Of a stretch of 64,000 bases of DNA, positions 49,801 to 58,704 are shown in pieces. Source of the stretch: Pseudomonadota bacterium. Lineage in GTDB: Bacteria; Pseudomonadota; Gammaproteobacteria; Burkholderiales; Burkholderiaceae_C. The stretch lies in NCBI GenBank assembly GCA_021783695.1, contig JAJXTO010000003.1:57082-121081 (forward strand). The letters are read 5' to 3'. The position numbers and the translations under genes were made by a program. Positions within the stretch are counted from its first letter, which is position 1. Each line of letters starts with the position of its first letter. Under the pieces are notes generated by a model, which was not told the origin of the DNA, searched no databases, and saw nothing but the letters and a program-made list of their open reading frames with translations.

Positions 49801-50396
49801 GCAGCGATCCGGCACGCGTGCCGCAGGCTGCGGCCTTGCGCGAACACACGCTCGACAGCGAGATGGTGTTTCGTGGCACCTTTCTCAACATTTCGCGCGA
49901 TCTGGTGCGTCTGGCCAATGGCGCGCAGGTGACGCGCGAATACATCCGCCATTCCGGCGCCGTGATGATCATCCCCCTGCTGGATAACGGCAATGTGCTG
50001 ATGGAGCGCCAGTTCCGCACTCCGATGCAGCGGGTGATGGTGGAGTTTCCCGCTGGCAAGCTCGACGCCGGTGAAAGCTGGCTGGCTTGTGCGCAACGCG
50101 AGCTGCGTGAAGAAACCGGCTACAGCGCGCGGGAGTGGGCTTACATCGGCCCGATCAACAATGCCATTTCCTATTCCGACGAAACCATCCACCTCGCCTT
50201 CGCGCGTGGTCTGGTCGCGGGGGCGCAGTCGCTGGACGACAACGAGTTGCTCGATGTGTTCGAGGCCAACCCGCAGGACACCCTGAACTGGGTGCGTCAT
50301 GGGCAGATCACGGACGTCAAGACCGTGATCGGTGCCTTCTGGCTGGAAAAACTGCTGCAGAGCACCTGGAGTTTCGACTGGCAGGGCGTGGCCTGA
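49797..50396 (+). CDS. Nudix hydrolase, ADP-ribose pyrophosphatase-like
   Basis: A 199-aa hydrolase with a complete Nudix box: G-x5-E-x7-REUxEExGU in GKLDAGESWLACAQRELREE plus TGY (residues about 87-109). The preceding segment VMVEFPAG and the following AYIGPINNAISYSDE fit the ADP-ribose/ADP-sugar group. It is the last gene of the nuo transcription unit, overlapping DUF2818 by ATGA, so it may act in NAD-derived ADP-ribose turnover (inference from context). Confidence 0.88.
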   Translation: MSSDPARVPQAAALREHTLDSEMVFRGTFLNISRDLVRLANGAQVTREYIRHSGAVMIIPLLDNGNVLMERQFRTPMQRVMVEFPAGKLDAGESWLACAQRELREETGYSAREWAYIGPINNAISYSDETIHLAFARGLVAGAQSLDDNELLDVFEANPQDTLNWVRHGQITDVKTVIGAFWLEKLLQSTWSFDWQGVA

Positions 50397-50405
50397 CGCT
50401 GCGGA

Positions 50406-51470
50406 TCAGATGCGTCGCTGCACCAGCAGACGGTAGGCCAGCAGATACAGCGTGACAAAGGCGACGCAGCACAGCATGAGCATCGACGTGCTGTCCCACC
50501 AGAGCATGGCCGGCCCCACGCTGAACGCGGCGACGGCCCAGAGGTAGGGTGAGGTCGCGGCGTTGCGCCGTTGCCGCGGGTCGGGGTGCTCGTCATGGTC
50601 GAGCAGTCGGGTCAGCCGCCAGTACACCAGATGATGCAAATGCAGGGTATCGGGGGCGGTGCCCGCGCGCTGCCGGAACTTGCGCCGCCACAACGAATAC
50701 AGCAACTCCCAAACCGGATACGCCAGCACCATCAGCGCGAACCAGGGCGAGACCGCGGGGTTGCGCGCAACGAGCAACACGCTCAGCAGCGCCATCCAGA
50801 AGCCGAGCAGATAGGCCCCGGTATCGCCGAGAAAAATCTGCCCGCGCGGCCAGTTCCAGAACAGGAAGCCCAGCAGCGCGCCGATTGCGGCGAGGCTGAG
50901 CGCCATGATCAGCGGATCGCTGACCTTGAAGGCCACATAGCCGATGGCGCCGAAGATCATGAAACTCACCATCCCGGCCAGGCCGTTGTAGCCGTCGATC
51001 ATATTGACCGCATGCGGCATGGCGCTGATGGCGACCAGTGCAATCAGCCAGCCCAGCGGCGGCCACTCCAGCAGCCATGCATCAAAGGGCCAGAGGCCGA
51101 TGCGGCTCACACTGGCGTCGAGCAGCCACACCGACAGTGCGGCCGCCAGCACCGTGGCCAGAGCCCGCCAGAGGGGCGGCACATGCCGCCGCAGATCTTC
51201 GATGACGCCCGCGAGCAGCACCGGCAGGGTGGCAGCCGCCAGCAGGCCGGTATTCGATGCGCTGATGTAGGTGAGGTGCATCAGCCACAGGATGCCGATC
51301 ATCATGCCCAGTGCCATGGCGAAGCCGCCGGTGCGCGGCGTGGGGTGCCGATGCCATTTCTGCACACCGGCGGTTTCGTCCAGGCCGAAGTGTTTGCGGC
51401 GTCCCAGCACGATGAGCGCGGCGCAGCCCAGCCAGCAGAGCAGAGCAGACAAGGCGGTGGCGTGGAGCAT
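50406..51470 (-). CDS. Polyprenyl-phosphate glycosyl-1-phosphate transferase, MraY/WecA family
   Basis: A 354-aa multi-pass membrane enzyme that transfers a sugar-1-phosphate to undecaprenyl phosphate at the start of O-antigen or exopolysaccharide synthesis. About ten helices are predicted. Motifs: GVQKWHRHPTPRTGG near residues 34-48, VNMIDGYNGLAG near 155-166, FLGDTGAYLLGF near 215-226 and the HLHH motif near 275. It is convergent with the Nudix gene (10-bp gap), and its 5' end is 99 bp from the divergent lolC. The sugar donor cannot be told from sequence alone. Confidence 0.87.
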   Translation of the reverse strand: MLHATALSALLCWLGCAALIVLGRRKHFGLDETAGVQKWHRHPTPRTGGFAMALGMMIGILWLMHLTYISASNTGLLAAATLPVLLAGVIEDLRRHVPPLWRALATVLAAALSVWLLDASVSRIGLWPFDAWLLEWPPLGWLIALVAISAMPHAVNMIDGYNGLAGMVSFMIFGAIGYVAFKVSDPLIMALSLAAIGALLGFLFWNWPRGQIFLGDTGAYLLGFWMALLSVLLVARNPAVSPWFALMVLAYPVWELLYSLWRRKFRQRAGTAPDTLHLHHLVYWRLTRLLDHDEHPDPRQRRNAATSPYLWAVAAFSVGPAMLWWDSTSMLMLCCVAFVTLYLLAYRLLVQRRI

Positions 51471-51569
51471 GCGACGGCAGCGAAAACGGAAAAACGGTAT
51501 TGTGCCTTGTGCCGCGCTGCATTCCCTCGCTGAGCAGGCGCTGCCTGCCGTCCCCTACACTGCGCTCCC

Positions 51570-52838
51570 ATGTCCACATCGTTCTCCTGGCCTTACGAAT
51601 TGCTCATTGGTTGGCGCTATACCCGCAGCGGGCGGCGCAGTCGGCGTAATGGCTTCATCTCCTTCATTTCCGCAGTGTCGGTTGGCGGCATTGCCCTGGG
51701 AGTGGCCGCGCTGATCGTGGTGATTTCGGTGATGAACGGATTTCAGAAAGAGGTGCGTGACCGCATGCTCAACGTCATTCCGCACATCCAGATCTTCAGC
51801 GTCAATGGCCAGGCCCTGCCGGACTGGCATGGCGTGGCGCAACAGGTGCAGCGCAATCCGGCGGTCACGGGCGTGGCGCCGTTCGTGCAGGGTCAGGCGC
51901 TGGTGGCGCAGGGCAGCCAACTGCAGGGCGTGCTGGTCTGGGGCGTGGAGCCGGGCGAGGAAACGCAGGTGTCGCAAATCCCCGAACACATGGTGGCCGG
52001 CAGCCTCGCAGCGCTCAAGCCGGGTGACTTCGGCGTGGTGTTGGGCAACGAACTGGCGAACACCCTGGGCGTGACCTTGGGCAATCAGGTCACCATGGTC
52101 GTGCCCAGTGGTTCCATTACGCCGGCCGGCATGATTCCGCGCCTGCGCACCCTGCAGGTGGTGGGCATTTTCAACGTCGGCCATTACGAATACGACAGCA
52201 CCCTGGCGCTGGTCAATCTGCAGGATGCCAGCGCCCTGTTTCGCACCGGCGGTCCCACCGGCCTGCGGGTGCAGACCCGTAACATGAACGACGCCCCGCA
52301 GATTGCACAAGACCTGCAGCGCGTGCTGCCGCCCGACCTCGTTGCCCAGCCCTGGACCGAGCAGAACCGCACCTGGTTCGAGGCCGTGGTGATCGAGAAG
52401 CGCATGATGTTCATCATCCTCACCATGATCGTCGCGGTGGCGGCGTTCAACCTCGTTTCCACCCTGGTGATGACCGTAACGGACAAGCTGGCCGACATTG
52501 CGATCCTGCGCACGCAGGGGGCGAGTCCCGGTTCCATCATGTCCATCTTCCTGCTGCAAGGCGCGGTGACCGGGTTTCTCGGCACCTTTGCAGGGGTGTC
52601 GCTGGGCTGTCTGATTGCTTTCAACCTCGATCCCATCGTGTCCTTCCTCGAAGGCATGCTGCACACCCAGTTCCTGCCGCGCAGTGTCTATCTCATCCAC
52701 CACATGCCGAGCGACCCGCGCTTTTCCGACATCACCACCATCACCATCGCCTCGCTGGTGCTGTCGTTGCTGGCCACGTTGTATCCGAGCTGGAGCGCGT
52801 CGCGGGTGCAGCCGGCGCAGGCCTTGCGCTACGAGTGA
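51570..52838 (+). CDS. lolC: Lipoprotein-releasing ABC transporter permease LolC/LolE
   Basis: A 422-aa inner-membrane permease that extracts outer-membrane lipoproteins for LolA. Four membrane helices are visible: one at about residues 28-50 (SFISAVSVGGIALGVAALIV) and three at the C-terminus (after about 280), enclosing a large periplasmic domain. The N-terminal EWLIG-like start (YELLIGWRYTRSGRR) is typical. lolD, the ATPase normally placed next, does not follow. A different gene begins 21 bp after the stop. Confidence 0.92.
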   Translation: MSTSFSWPYELLIGWRYTRSGRRSRRNGFISFISAVSVGGIALGVAALIVVISVMNGFQKEVRDRMLNVIPHIQIFSVNGQALPDWHGVAQQVQRNPAVTGVAPFVQGQALVAQGSQLQGVLVWGVEPGEETQVSQIPEHMVAGSLAALKPGDFGVVLGNELANTLGVTLGNQVTMVVPSGSITPAGMIPRLRTLQVVGIFNVGHYEYDSTLALVNLQDASALFRTGGPTGLRVQTRNMNDAPQIAQDLQRVLPPDLVAQPWTEQNRTWFEAVVIEKRMMFIILTMIVAVAAFNLVSTLVMTVTDKLADIAILRTQGASPGSIMSIFLLQGAVTGFLGTFAGVSLGCLIAFNLDPIVSFLEGMLHTQFLPRSVYLIHHMPSDPRFSDITTITIASLVLSLLATLYPSWSASRVQPAQALRYE

Positions 52839-52859
52839 AGCGCCTCCACCGCATCCGCC

Positions 52860-53885
52860 ATGCAACACCTGCTGCTCCTTGATCTGCCGACCGCGTCACC
52901 GGCGTTTGCCCAGCTGCTGATCCAACCCGGCCTGCCCGCCACCGCCACGCTCTGTCGCCAGGCCCTGGTGCTGGAGCAGGAGGCGCCGCGCGAGGACGCG
53001 CAGGCTGCCTGGCTGACTCCGGCGGAACGCTGGCTGCTGCACGCCCTGCGCCTGGGCGGCGCCGAGGCCGAGCAAGCCCCCTGGGCGCGCCTGGCCGCGC
53101 TGGCCGACGGTGCGGCGGACGCCTTCCCCGCGGACCAGCCGCTCTGCCTGCTCACCCCGGCGCACCTACGGCTGGGGCGTGACAGCCTGACGCTCACCGA
53201 TCCTGCCGCGCTCGACCTGAGCGCAGACGAAGCGCAGCAACTCTTTGCCGCAGTCGCTCCGCTGTTTGCCGAGGCCGGCTGGACGCTGCGTCATGTCACG
53301 CCGCTGCGCTGGTACGCGGCGCATTCCAGCCTGGCCGACGTGGTCACGGCAGGTGTTGCGCGAGCGCAGGGACGCAGCGTGGCGGCGTGGATGCCAGGTG
53401 GCCCGGCGGCGCGTCCTTGGCGGCAACTGCTCACCGAGGTGCAGATGACCTGGCAGCACCACGCCGCGAACGAGGCGCGGGCGCAGCGCGGCCTGCCCGA
53501 TGTCAACACCCTCTGGATCCACGGCTGCGGCGCGCTGCCGCCAGACTGGCGCAGCCCCCTGCGCCTGACCGATGCCGACGACGCCGTCAGCGACCCGGCG
53601 CTTGCCGCCGCTCTGCGTGGCCTGGCGTTGCGGCCGCGCGCCGGTACGCTGGCGCCGCTGCGCCTGTTCGACGCCCGCACGTTGCTGGCAGAAGACCCGG
53701 CGCAGGGCATGCGCCAACTCGACGACGCCCTGTCCGCCGCCATTGCCCAGGCCGTGCTGCAGGACGGCGGGGTACAACTCACCCTCGCCGGAGCACTGCG
53801 CTGGCGCACACTGCAGATCCGCCGTCCCCAAGACTGGAAATTCTGGCGGCGGACTGATCTTCTCACTCTCTTGCGAGGGTTATAG
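52860..53885 (+). CDS. RpfE-like protein, phosphoglycerate mutase-related, function unknown
   Basis: A 341-aa, very Ala/Leu/Arg-rich cytoplasmic protein. It resembles the proteobacterial RpfE/COG4255 group (cofactor-independent phosphoglycerate mutase-like), judged from LTPAHLRLGRDSLTLTDPA near residues 97-115, WMPGGPAARPWRQLLTEVQM near 179-198 and LPDVNTLWIHGCG near 217-229. None of the metal ligands of true phosphoglycerate mutase can be identified with confidence. In other betaproteobacteria such genes sit by recJ or lol genes. The family's role is not established. Confidence 0.6.
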   Translation: MQHLLLLDLPTASPAFAQLLIQPGLPATATLCRQALVLEQEAPREDAQAAWLTPAERWLLHALRLGGAEAEQAPWARLAALADGAADAFPADQPLCLLTPAHLRLGRDSLTLTDPAALDLSADEAQQLFAAVAPLFAEAGWTLRHVTPLRWYAAHSSLADVVTAGVARAQGRSVAAWMPGGPAARPWRQLLTEVQMTWQHHAANEARAQRGLPDVNTLWIHGCGALPPDWRSPLRLTDADDAVSDPALAAALRGLALRPRAGTLAPLRLFDARTLLAEDPAQGMRQLDDALSAAIAQAVLQDGGVQLTLAGALRWRTLQIRRPQDWKFWRRTDLLTLLRGL

Positions 53886-53926
53886 CACCCAGGCTCAGCC
53901 GCTGCCGTTCCCTGCGGAGCTGGGCT

Positions 53927-56764
53927 TCAAACCGCTGCAGGGGCTTCCTCCGGTTTTCCCAGCTTCACCGCGCAGTACTTGACCTCGGCGATCTTGCCCC
54001 AGGGGTCGAGGGCGGCGTTGGTCAGCAGATTGGCCGCGGCCTCGGCATAGGCAAAGGGAATGAACACCGCGTCCTCGGGCACTGCGGGATCGGCCCGGGT
54101 GGCCAGCACAATGACGCCGCGGCGTGACCGCACCTGCAAAGCCTCGCCCGCGCGCAGCCCCAGCTTGGCCAGCAGCGCGGGGTGGATGCTCACCGTGGGC
54201 TGCGGTTCCAGCGCGTCGAGCACGCTGGCGTGGCGGGTCATGGCGCCGGTGTGCCAGTGCTCCAGCTCGCGGCCGGTGATGAGCACATAGGGATAGGCGT
54301 TGTCCGGCTGCTCGTCGGCGAAGCCCAGTGGCGCGGGCTTGAGGCGGGCGCGGCCGTCGGCTGTAGGGTAGCCGTCCGTGAACACGATGCGATGACCCGG
54401 CTCGTCTTCGGCCGCGCAGGGGTAAGTGACGGCGCCTTCGCGCTGCAGCCGCGCCCAACTGATCCCGGCGATGGACGGCATCATGCCGCGCATCTCTTCG
54501 AACACCGCGCCCACGCCGGTTTCACCGCCGTGCATGTCCACCTCGGCAATGGGCGCAACACCCAGGCGTCGGCCCATTTCCTGGATGATCCACAGGTCGG
54601 CCCGCGCCTGCCCGGGGCAGGGCAGCGCCTTTCGGCCGAGCTGCACCAGACGGTCGGTATTGGTCACGGTGCCGGTTTTTTCCGGCCACGCCGAAGCGGG
54701 TAGCACCACGTCGGCCAGCGCGGCGGTCTCGGTGAGGAAAATGTCCTGCACCACCAGATGCTCCAGCCCGGCCAGAGCCTGGCGGGCGTGGTGCACGTCG
54801 GGGTCGCTCATCGCCGGGTTCTCGCCTTCGATATACATGCCGCGGATCTGCCCGGCCAGCGCGGCGTGGATGATCTCCACCACGGTCAGCCCCGGCGTGC
54901 GGCTCAGGCTTTGCGGCGGCAGCGACCAGTAGCGCTCCACCTTGTCGAGCACGCCGGCGTCCTGCGTGCGCACATAGTCGGGAAACATCATCGGAATCAG
55001 CCCGGCGTCGCTGGCGCCTTGCACATTATTCTGCCCGCGCAGCGGATGCAGTCCGGTGCCGGGACGGCCGATCTGGCCGGTGAGCTGGCACAGGGCGATG
55101 AGCGCGCGCACGTTGTCGGTGCCGTGCACATGCTGCGAAATGCCCATGCCCCAGAAAATCATCGAGCCCTTGCTGGTGGCAAAGGCGCGTGCGGCGGCGC
55201 GGATGTCGGCGGCGGGCACGCCGCAGATCGGCTCCATGGCTTGCGGCGACAGCGCGGCCACATGCTGGCGGATGGCCTGCACGTCTTCGGCATGGCAGCG
55301 CGCGGCAATGCTGGCCTCGTTCAGCAGGTTCTCCGCGAACACCACATGCAGCATGGCGTTGAGCAGGGCCAGATCGGCGCCGGGCGTGAACTGCAGGGTC
55401 ATCCAGGCCTTGCGCGCCAGCTCGGTGCGGCGCGGGTCGGCCAGGATGAGGCGGGTGCCGCGTTTGAGGGCATTCTTCATCCAGGTGGCGCCGACGGGAT
55501 GGTTCACCGTGGGGTTGGCGCCGATGATCAGGATGACGTCGGCCTGCAGCGCGTCGATCACCGGGTTGCTCACCGCGCCCGATCCGATGCCCTCGAGCAG
55601 AGCCGCCACGCTGGAGGCGTGGCACAGCCGGGTGCAGTGGTCGACGTTGTGGGTGCCGAAACCGGCGCGCACCAGCTTCTGGAACAGATACGCCTCTTCG
55701 TTGGTGCCCTTGGCGCTGCCGAAACCGGCCAGCGCGGCTCCGCCCTGGCGTTCGCGGATGCGCAGCAGGCCACCTGCGGCGCGCTCCAGCGCCTCGTCCC
55801 AACTGGCTTCGCGGAACACGCTGCGCCAATCGGCCAGTTTGACCTGCTCGGGGTCCTTCGGCGCGTCGTCGCGGCGGATCAGCGGCTTGGTCAGGCGCGC
55901 GGGGTTGGCGACATAGTCGAAGCCGAAACGGCCCTTGACGCACAGCCGCCCGTGGTTGGCGATGCCGTCGCGGCCTTCGACACGGGCGATGTGCTCGCGC
56001 CCGGCTGCGTCGGCTTGCACATGGTAGGTCAGCGCGCAGCCGACACCGCAATACGGGCAGACCGAATCGACCGTGCGCTCGCTGACCTTGGCCCACGACC
56101 CGTTGGCCGGAGCCAGCGCGCCAGTGGGGCAGGCCTGCACACATTCGCCGCAGGCCACGCAGGTGCTTTCACCCATGGGCGTGCCCTGGTCGAACACGAT
56201 GCGCGCGCCCGCACCGCGCCCGGACAGACCGATGACGTCATTGCCCTGCTCCTCCCGGCAGGCGCGCAGGCAGCGGGTGCACTGGATGCAGGCGTCGGCG
56301 TTGAAGGTCATGGCGGGGTGCGTCTGATCGGCGGCGGGTGTTTGCGGCCAGTGCGCGGCCTCGGCCTGCGTCCCCTGAAAGGCTGCGGCGTAGCGGCTGC
56401 GGTCGGCCCCCAGTCGCTGCGCCCAGTGGTCGAGTTCGTCGTTCACCCGGTCTACCCGCTGCGGCTTGCGCGCGGCCAGAAGTTCGAGCACGCCGCGCTG
56501 CGCGGCGCGGGCGCGTTTGCTTGTGGCATGCACCTTCATGCCGGGCGTGACGGCGCGGCAGCACGAGGCGGCGAGCACGCGCTCGCCTTCCACTTCGACC
56601 ATGCAGGCGCGGCAATTGCCCACTGGACGGAGCGGATCGCTGTGGCACAGATGCGGAATCTCCACGCCGTGGCGCGCGGCAGCGGCCCAGAGTGTTTCGC
56701 CGGGGTGCGCGGTGAGCGGCTTGCCGTCGAGATCGAAGGCGATGGTGGGTGGGGTCATGTCCAT
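53927..56764 (-). CDS. fdhA: NAD-dependent formate dehydrogenase, molybdenum catalytic subunit
   Basis: A 945-aa cytoplasmic molybdo/tungsto-enzyme that oxidises formate to CO2. Domains in order: [2Fe-2S] ferredoxin with C40, C51, C54 and C68; two [4Fe-4S] motifs, CIQCTRCLRAC and CVACGECVQACP; the Mo-domain cluster CPYCGVGCALTYHV; then bis-MGD domains. The active-site residue is Cys in DHCTRLCHASSV, so it does not use selenocysteine. GAQNNVQGASD-like sequence (RGQNNVQGASDAG) is present. The start at 56764 has AAGGAG seven bases upstream, just overlapping the fdhB stop region. Confidence 0.94.
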   Translation of the reverse strand: MDMTPPTIAFDLDGKPLTAHPGETLWAAAARHGVEIPHLCHSDPLRPVGNCRACMVEVEGERVLAASCCRAVTPGMKVHATSKRARAAQRGVLELLAARKPQRVDRVNDELDHWAQRLGADRSRYAAAFQGTQAEAAHWPQTPAADQTHPAMTFNADACIQCTRCLRACREEQGNDVIGLSGRGAGARIVFDQGTPMGESTCVACGECVQACPTGALAPANGSWAKVSERTVDSVCPYCGVGCALTYHVQADAAGREHIARVEGRDGIANHGRLCVKGRFGFDYVANPARLTKPLIRRDDAPKDPEQVKLADWRSVFREASWDEALERAAGGLLRIRERQGGAALAGFGSAKGTNEEAYLFQKLVRAGFGTHNVDHCTRLCHASSVAALLEGIGSGAVSNPVIDALQADVILIIGANPTVNHPVGATWMKNALKRGTRLILADPRRTELARKAWMTLQFTPGADLALLNAMLHVVFAENLLNEASIAARCHAEDVQAIRQHVAALSPQAMEPICGVPAADIRAAARAFATSKGSMIFWGMGISQHVHGTDNVRALIALCQLTGQIGRPGTGLHPLRGQNNVQGASDAGLIPMMFPDYVRTQDAGVLDKVERYWSLPPQSLSRTPGLTVVEIIHAALAGQIRGMYIEGENPAMSDPDVHHARQALAGLEHLVVQDIFLTETAALADVVLPASAWPEKTGTVTNTDRLVQLGRKALPCPGQARADLWIIQEMGRRLGVAPIAEVDMHGGETGVGAVFEEMRGMMPSIAGISWARLQREGAVTYPCAAEDEPGHRIVFTDGYPTADGRARLKPAPLGFADEQPDNAYPYVLITGRELEHWHTGAMTRHASVLDALEPQPTVSIHPALLAKLGLRAGEALQVRSRRGVIVLATRADPAVPEDAVFIPFAYAEAAANLLTNAALDPWGKIAEVKYCAVKLGKPEEAPAAV

Positions 56765-56768
56765 CGGG

Positions 56769-58598
56769 TCACTCCTTGGTTGCGGACGCTTCGTGCGGGA
56801 AGTGGCGCAGCACGCTGTCTGTGGGATTGGGCGCGGCCTGGCCGAGGCCGCAGATGGAAGCATCGCGCATGAGCTGGCTCAGGGCGCCGATGTGCGCGGT
56901 GTTCCACTGTGTCGGCGCCATCGCCGCGAGCATCTGGTGCGTGCCTTCGCGGCAGGGGGTGCACTGGCCGCAGCTTTCCTCGGCGAAAAAGCGCATGAGG
57001 TTGGCGGCGGCGGCGCGCGCGGTATCGGTGTGCGTGGCGCTGGCGCCGAGCACGATCACGGCCATCGAGCCGATGAAGCAGCCTTGCGCATCCAGGGTGC
57101 CGAAGTCCAGCGGCAGATCGGCCTGCTCGGCATTGAGGATGCCGCCGGACGCGCCGCCGGGCAGCACACCGTAAAGCGTCCAGCCCGGCGCCATGCCGCC
57201 AGCGAATTCGTCGATCAGCTCACGCGAAGTCATGCCGGCCGGCGCCAGATAGACGCCTGGCCGGGCCACGCGGCCCGATACGGTGAAGCGCCGCAGGCCC
57301 TTGTGGCCACGGCGGCCTTGGGTGAACCAATCGGATGCGGAGTTCTGTACCAGATCACGGACCCACCATAGCGTCTCGACGTTGTGTTCCAGTGTCGGCT
57401 TGCCGAACAGCCCGGCAATGGCGACGATGGGCGGCTTGAGCCGCGGCATGCCGCGCTTGCCTTCGAGCGATTCGATCAGCGCCGATTCCTCGCCGCAGAT
57501 ATACGCCCCGGCGCCGCGGCGTAGCGCCACTTGCGGCAGGCGTGCGCGCACAGCGGCGTCATCGCCGGGCTCGTCATCCTTCGCGCCGCCGATGTCCACC
57601 CCGCCGTAGCGCAGCAGCCCGGCGGCGTGCAGCGCCTGCAGCTCGCGGTGCAGCAGCGCGCCTTCGGCGGCGTATTCGTCGCGCAGATAAATCCAGATGC
57701 GGCCCGCAGCCACGGCCCAGGCGGCGATCAGCAGGCCTTCGAGCAGGCGATGCGGCGTGGTGCGCAGCAGGTGGCCATCCTTGCAGGTGCCCACTTCGCC
57801 TTCGTCGGCGTTGACCACCATGAGGCGCGGGCCGGGCTGCTGCGCCACGGTGCGCCATTTGCGCGCGCTGGGAAAACCGGCGCCGCCCAGGCCCCGCAGC
57901 GCGGCATCTTCGAGGCGCTGCATCACCGCCTCAGGGGGGATGCGCCCTGCCCGGCAATCGGCCAGGAGGGTATAGCCGCCGCCTGTGCGATAGGCAGCGA
58001 GGTCTTCGGCATCCGCAGGCAGGAGTGGTTCGGCCCCGGCCTGCGGCAGCGCGGCCAGCACGGAGTCCACTGTGGCGTGGCCGATTGCATGCTGGCCCAC
58101 GCGCACGCCAGGTGCCTGAGTGCACAGGCCCATGCACGAGACCCCTTCCACCGCCACGTCAGCGCCGCAGCGCTGTTGCAGATCGCGCAGCAGAGCGTCA
58201 GATCCGGCCAGTGTGCAGCTCAGATTGGTGCAGACACGCACGACGGCTGCGGGCGCCGCCTCGTCCTCGCGCAGCAGGCGGAAGTGGTGATAAAAGCTGG
58301 CGACCTCATAGACCTCGCTGGCGGACAGGCGCAGCCATTCCGCCAGCGCCGCCAGCCGCGACGGTCGCAGCCCGCGCTCGGCGTCGTTGAGGCGGTGCAG
58401 ATGCTCCATCAGCAGGTCAGGGCGCGCGGCCAAGTCGCCGCAGGCAGCCTGCACCGCGCCGCGCGCCTCGGGGCTGACCAGCCCGCCGCGTGGGGTGGTG
58501 CGGGTGAAGCGCACGGGTTGCGGGCGAGCCGCGCTGCGTTGCGCTTCGACCGCGGCGGGCGTGAATGGGGACGTGGGGGAAGGCATAGGACGCGTCAT
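56769..58598 (-). CDS. fdhB: NAD-dependent formate dehydrogenase diaphorase subunit, NuoE-NuoF fusion
   Basis: A 609-aa subunit passing electrons from FdhA to NAD+. The N-terminal third is NuoE-like with a [2Fe-2S] site (VCTNLSCTLAG and SCMGLCTQAPG). The C-terminal two thirds is NuoF-like: ALRGLGGAGFPSARKWRTVA (FMN), [20 protein letters not shown] (NADH) and the [4Fe-4S] motif [16 protein letters not shown]. The start is uncertain: ATG 58598 or 58586, neither with a ribosome site. The stop lies four bases before the fdhA start. It forms a two-gene soluble enzyme with fdhA. Confidence 0.92.
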   Translation of the reverse strand: MTRPMPSPTSPFTPAAVEAQRSAARPQPVRFTRTTPRGGLVSPEARGAVQAACGDLAARPDLLMEHLHRLNDAERGLRPSRLAALAEWLRLSASEVYEVASFYHHFRLLREDEAAPAAVVRVCTNLSCTLAGSDALLRDLQQRCGADVAVEGVSCMGLCTQAPGVRVGQHAIGHATVDSVLAALPQAGAEPLLPADAEDLAAYRTGGGYTLLADCRAGRIPPEAVMQRLEDAALRGLGGAGFPSARKWRTVAQQPGPRLMVVNADEGEVGTCKDGHLLRTTPHRLLEGLLIAAWAVAAGRIWIYLRDEYAAEGALLHRELQALHAAGLLRYGGVDIGGAKDDEPGDDAAVRARLPQVALRRGAGAYICGEESALIESLEGKRGMPRLKPPIVAIAGLFGKPTLEHNVETLWWVRDLVQNSASDWFTQGRRGHKGLRRFTVSGRVARPGVYLAPAGMTSRELIDEFAGGMAPGWTLYGVLPGGASGGILNAEQADLPLDFGTLDAQGCFIGSMAVIVLGASATHTDTARAAAANLMRFFAEESCGQCTPCREGTHQMLAAMAPTQWNTAHIGALSQLMRDASICGLGQAAPNPTDSVLRHFPHEASATKE

Positions 58599-58625
58599 GC
58601 GGGAGGAGGTGAAATCCAGAACTGA

Positions 58626-58649
58626 ACAAGCCGGCACGGGCCGGCTTGT
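58626..58649. other. Strong inverted repeat between the OFA transporter and fdhB
   Basis: ACAAGCCGGC/GCCGGCTTGT is a perfect 10-bp stem with a four-base loop and no T tract on either strand. It lies 28 bp ahead of the fdhB start, so it could dampen transcription or stabilise the 3' end of the transporter message. Confidence 0.55.
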
Positions 58650-58663
58650 CGGGGGTATCGGCC

Positions 58664-58690
58664 CGGGCGGCGAACTGGGGATGCCGCCCG
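58664..58690. other. Second inverted repeat after the OFA transporter gene
   Basis: CGGGCGGC/GCCGCCCG is a perfect 8-bp stem with an 11-base loop, 15 bp past the transporter stop. No T tract follows. Together with the hairpin at 58626-58649 it fills most of the 106-bp gap. Confidence 0.5.
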
Positions 58691-58704
58691 ATTTGAGACA
58701 CAGC

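Noticed and set aside
55637..55672. Possible selenocysteine at the FdhA active site
   Set aside because: The codon at the DHCTRLCHASSV motif is a normal Cys codon. There is no in-frame TGA.
54758..56872. A 704-codon open frame on the plus strand opposite fdhA
   Set aside because: It is antisense to a clear formate dehydrogenase gene. The composition is an artefact of high G+C codon use and no domain is recognisable.
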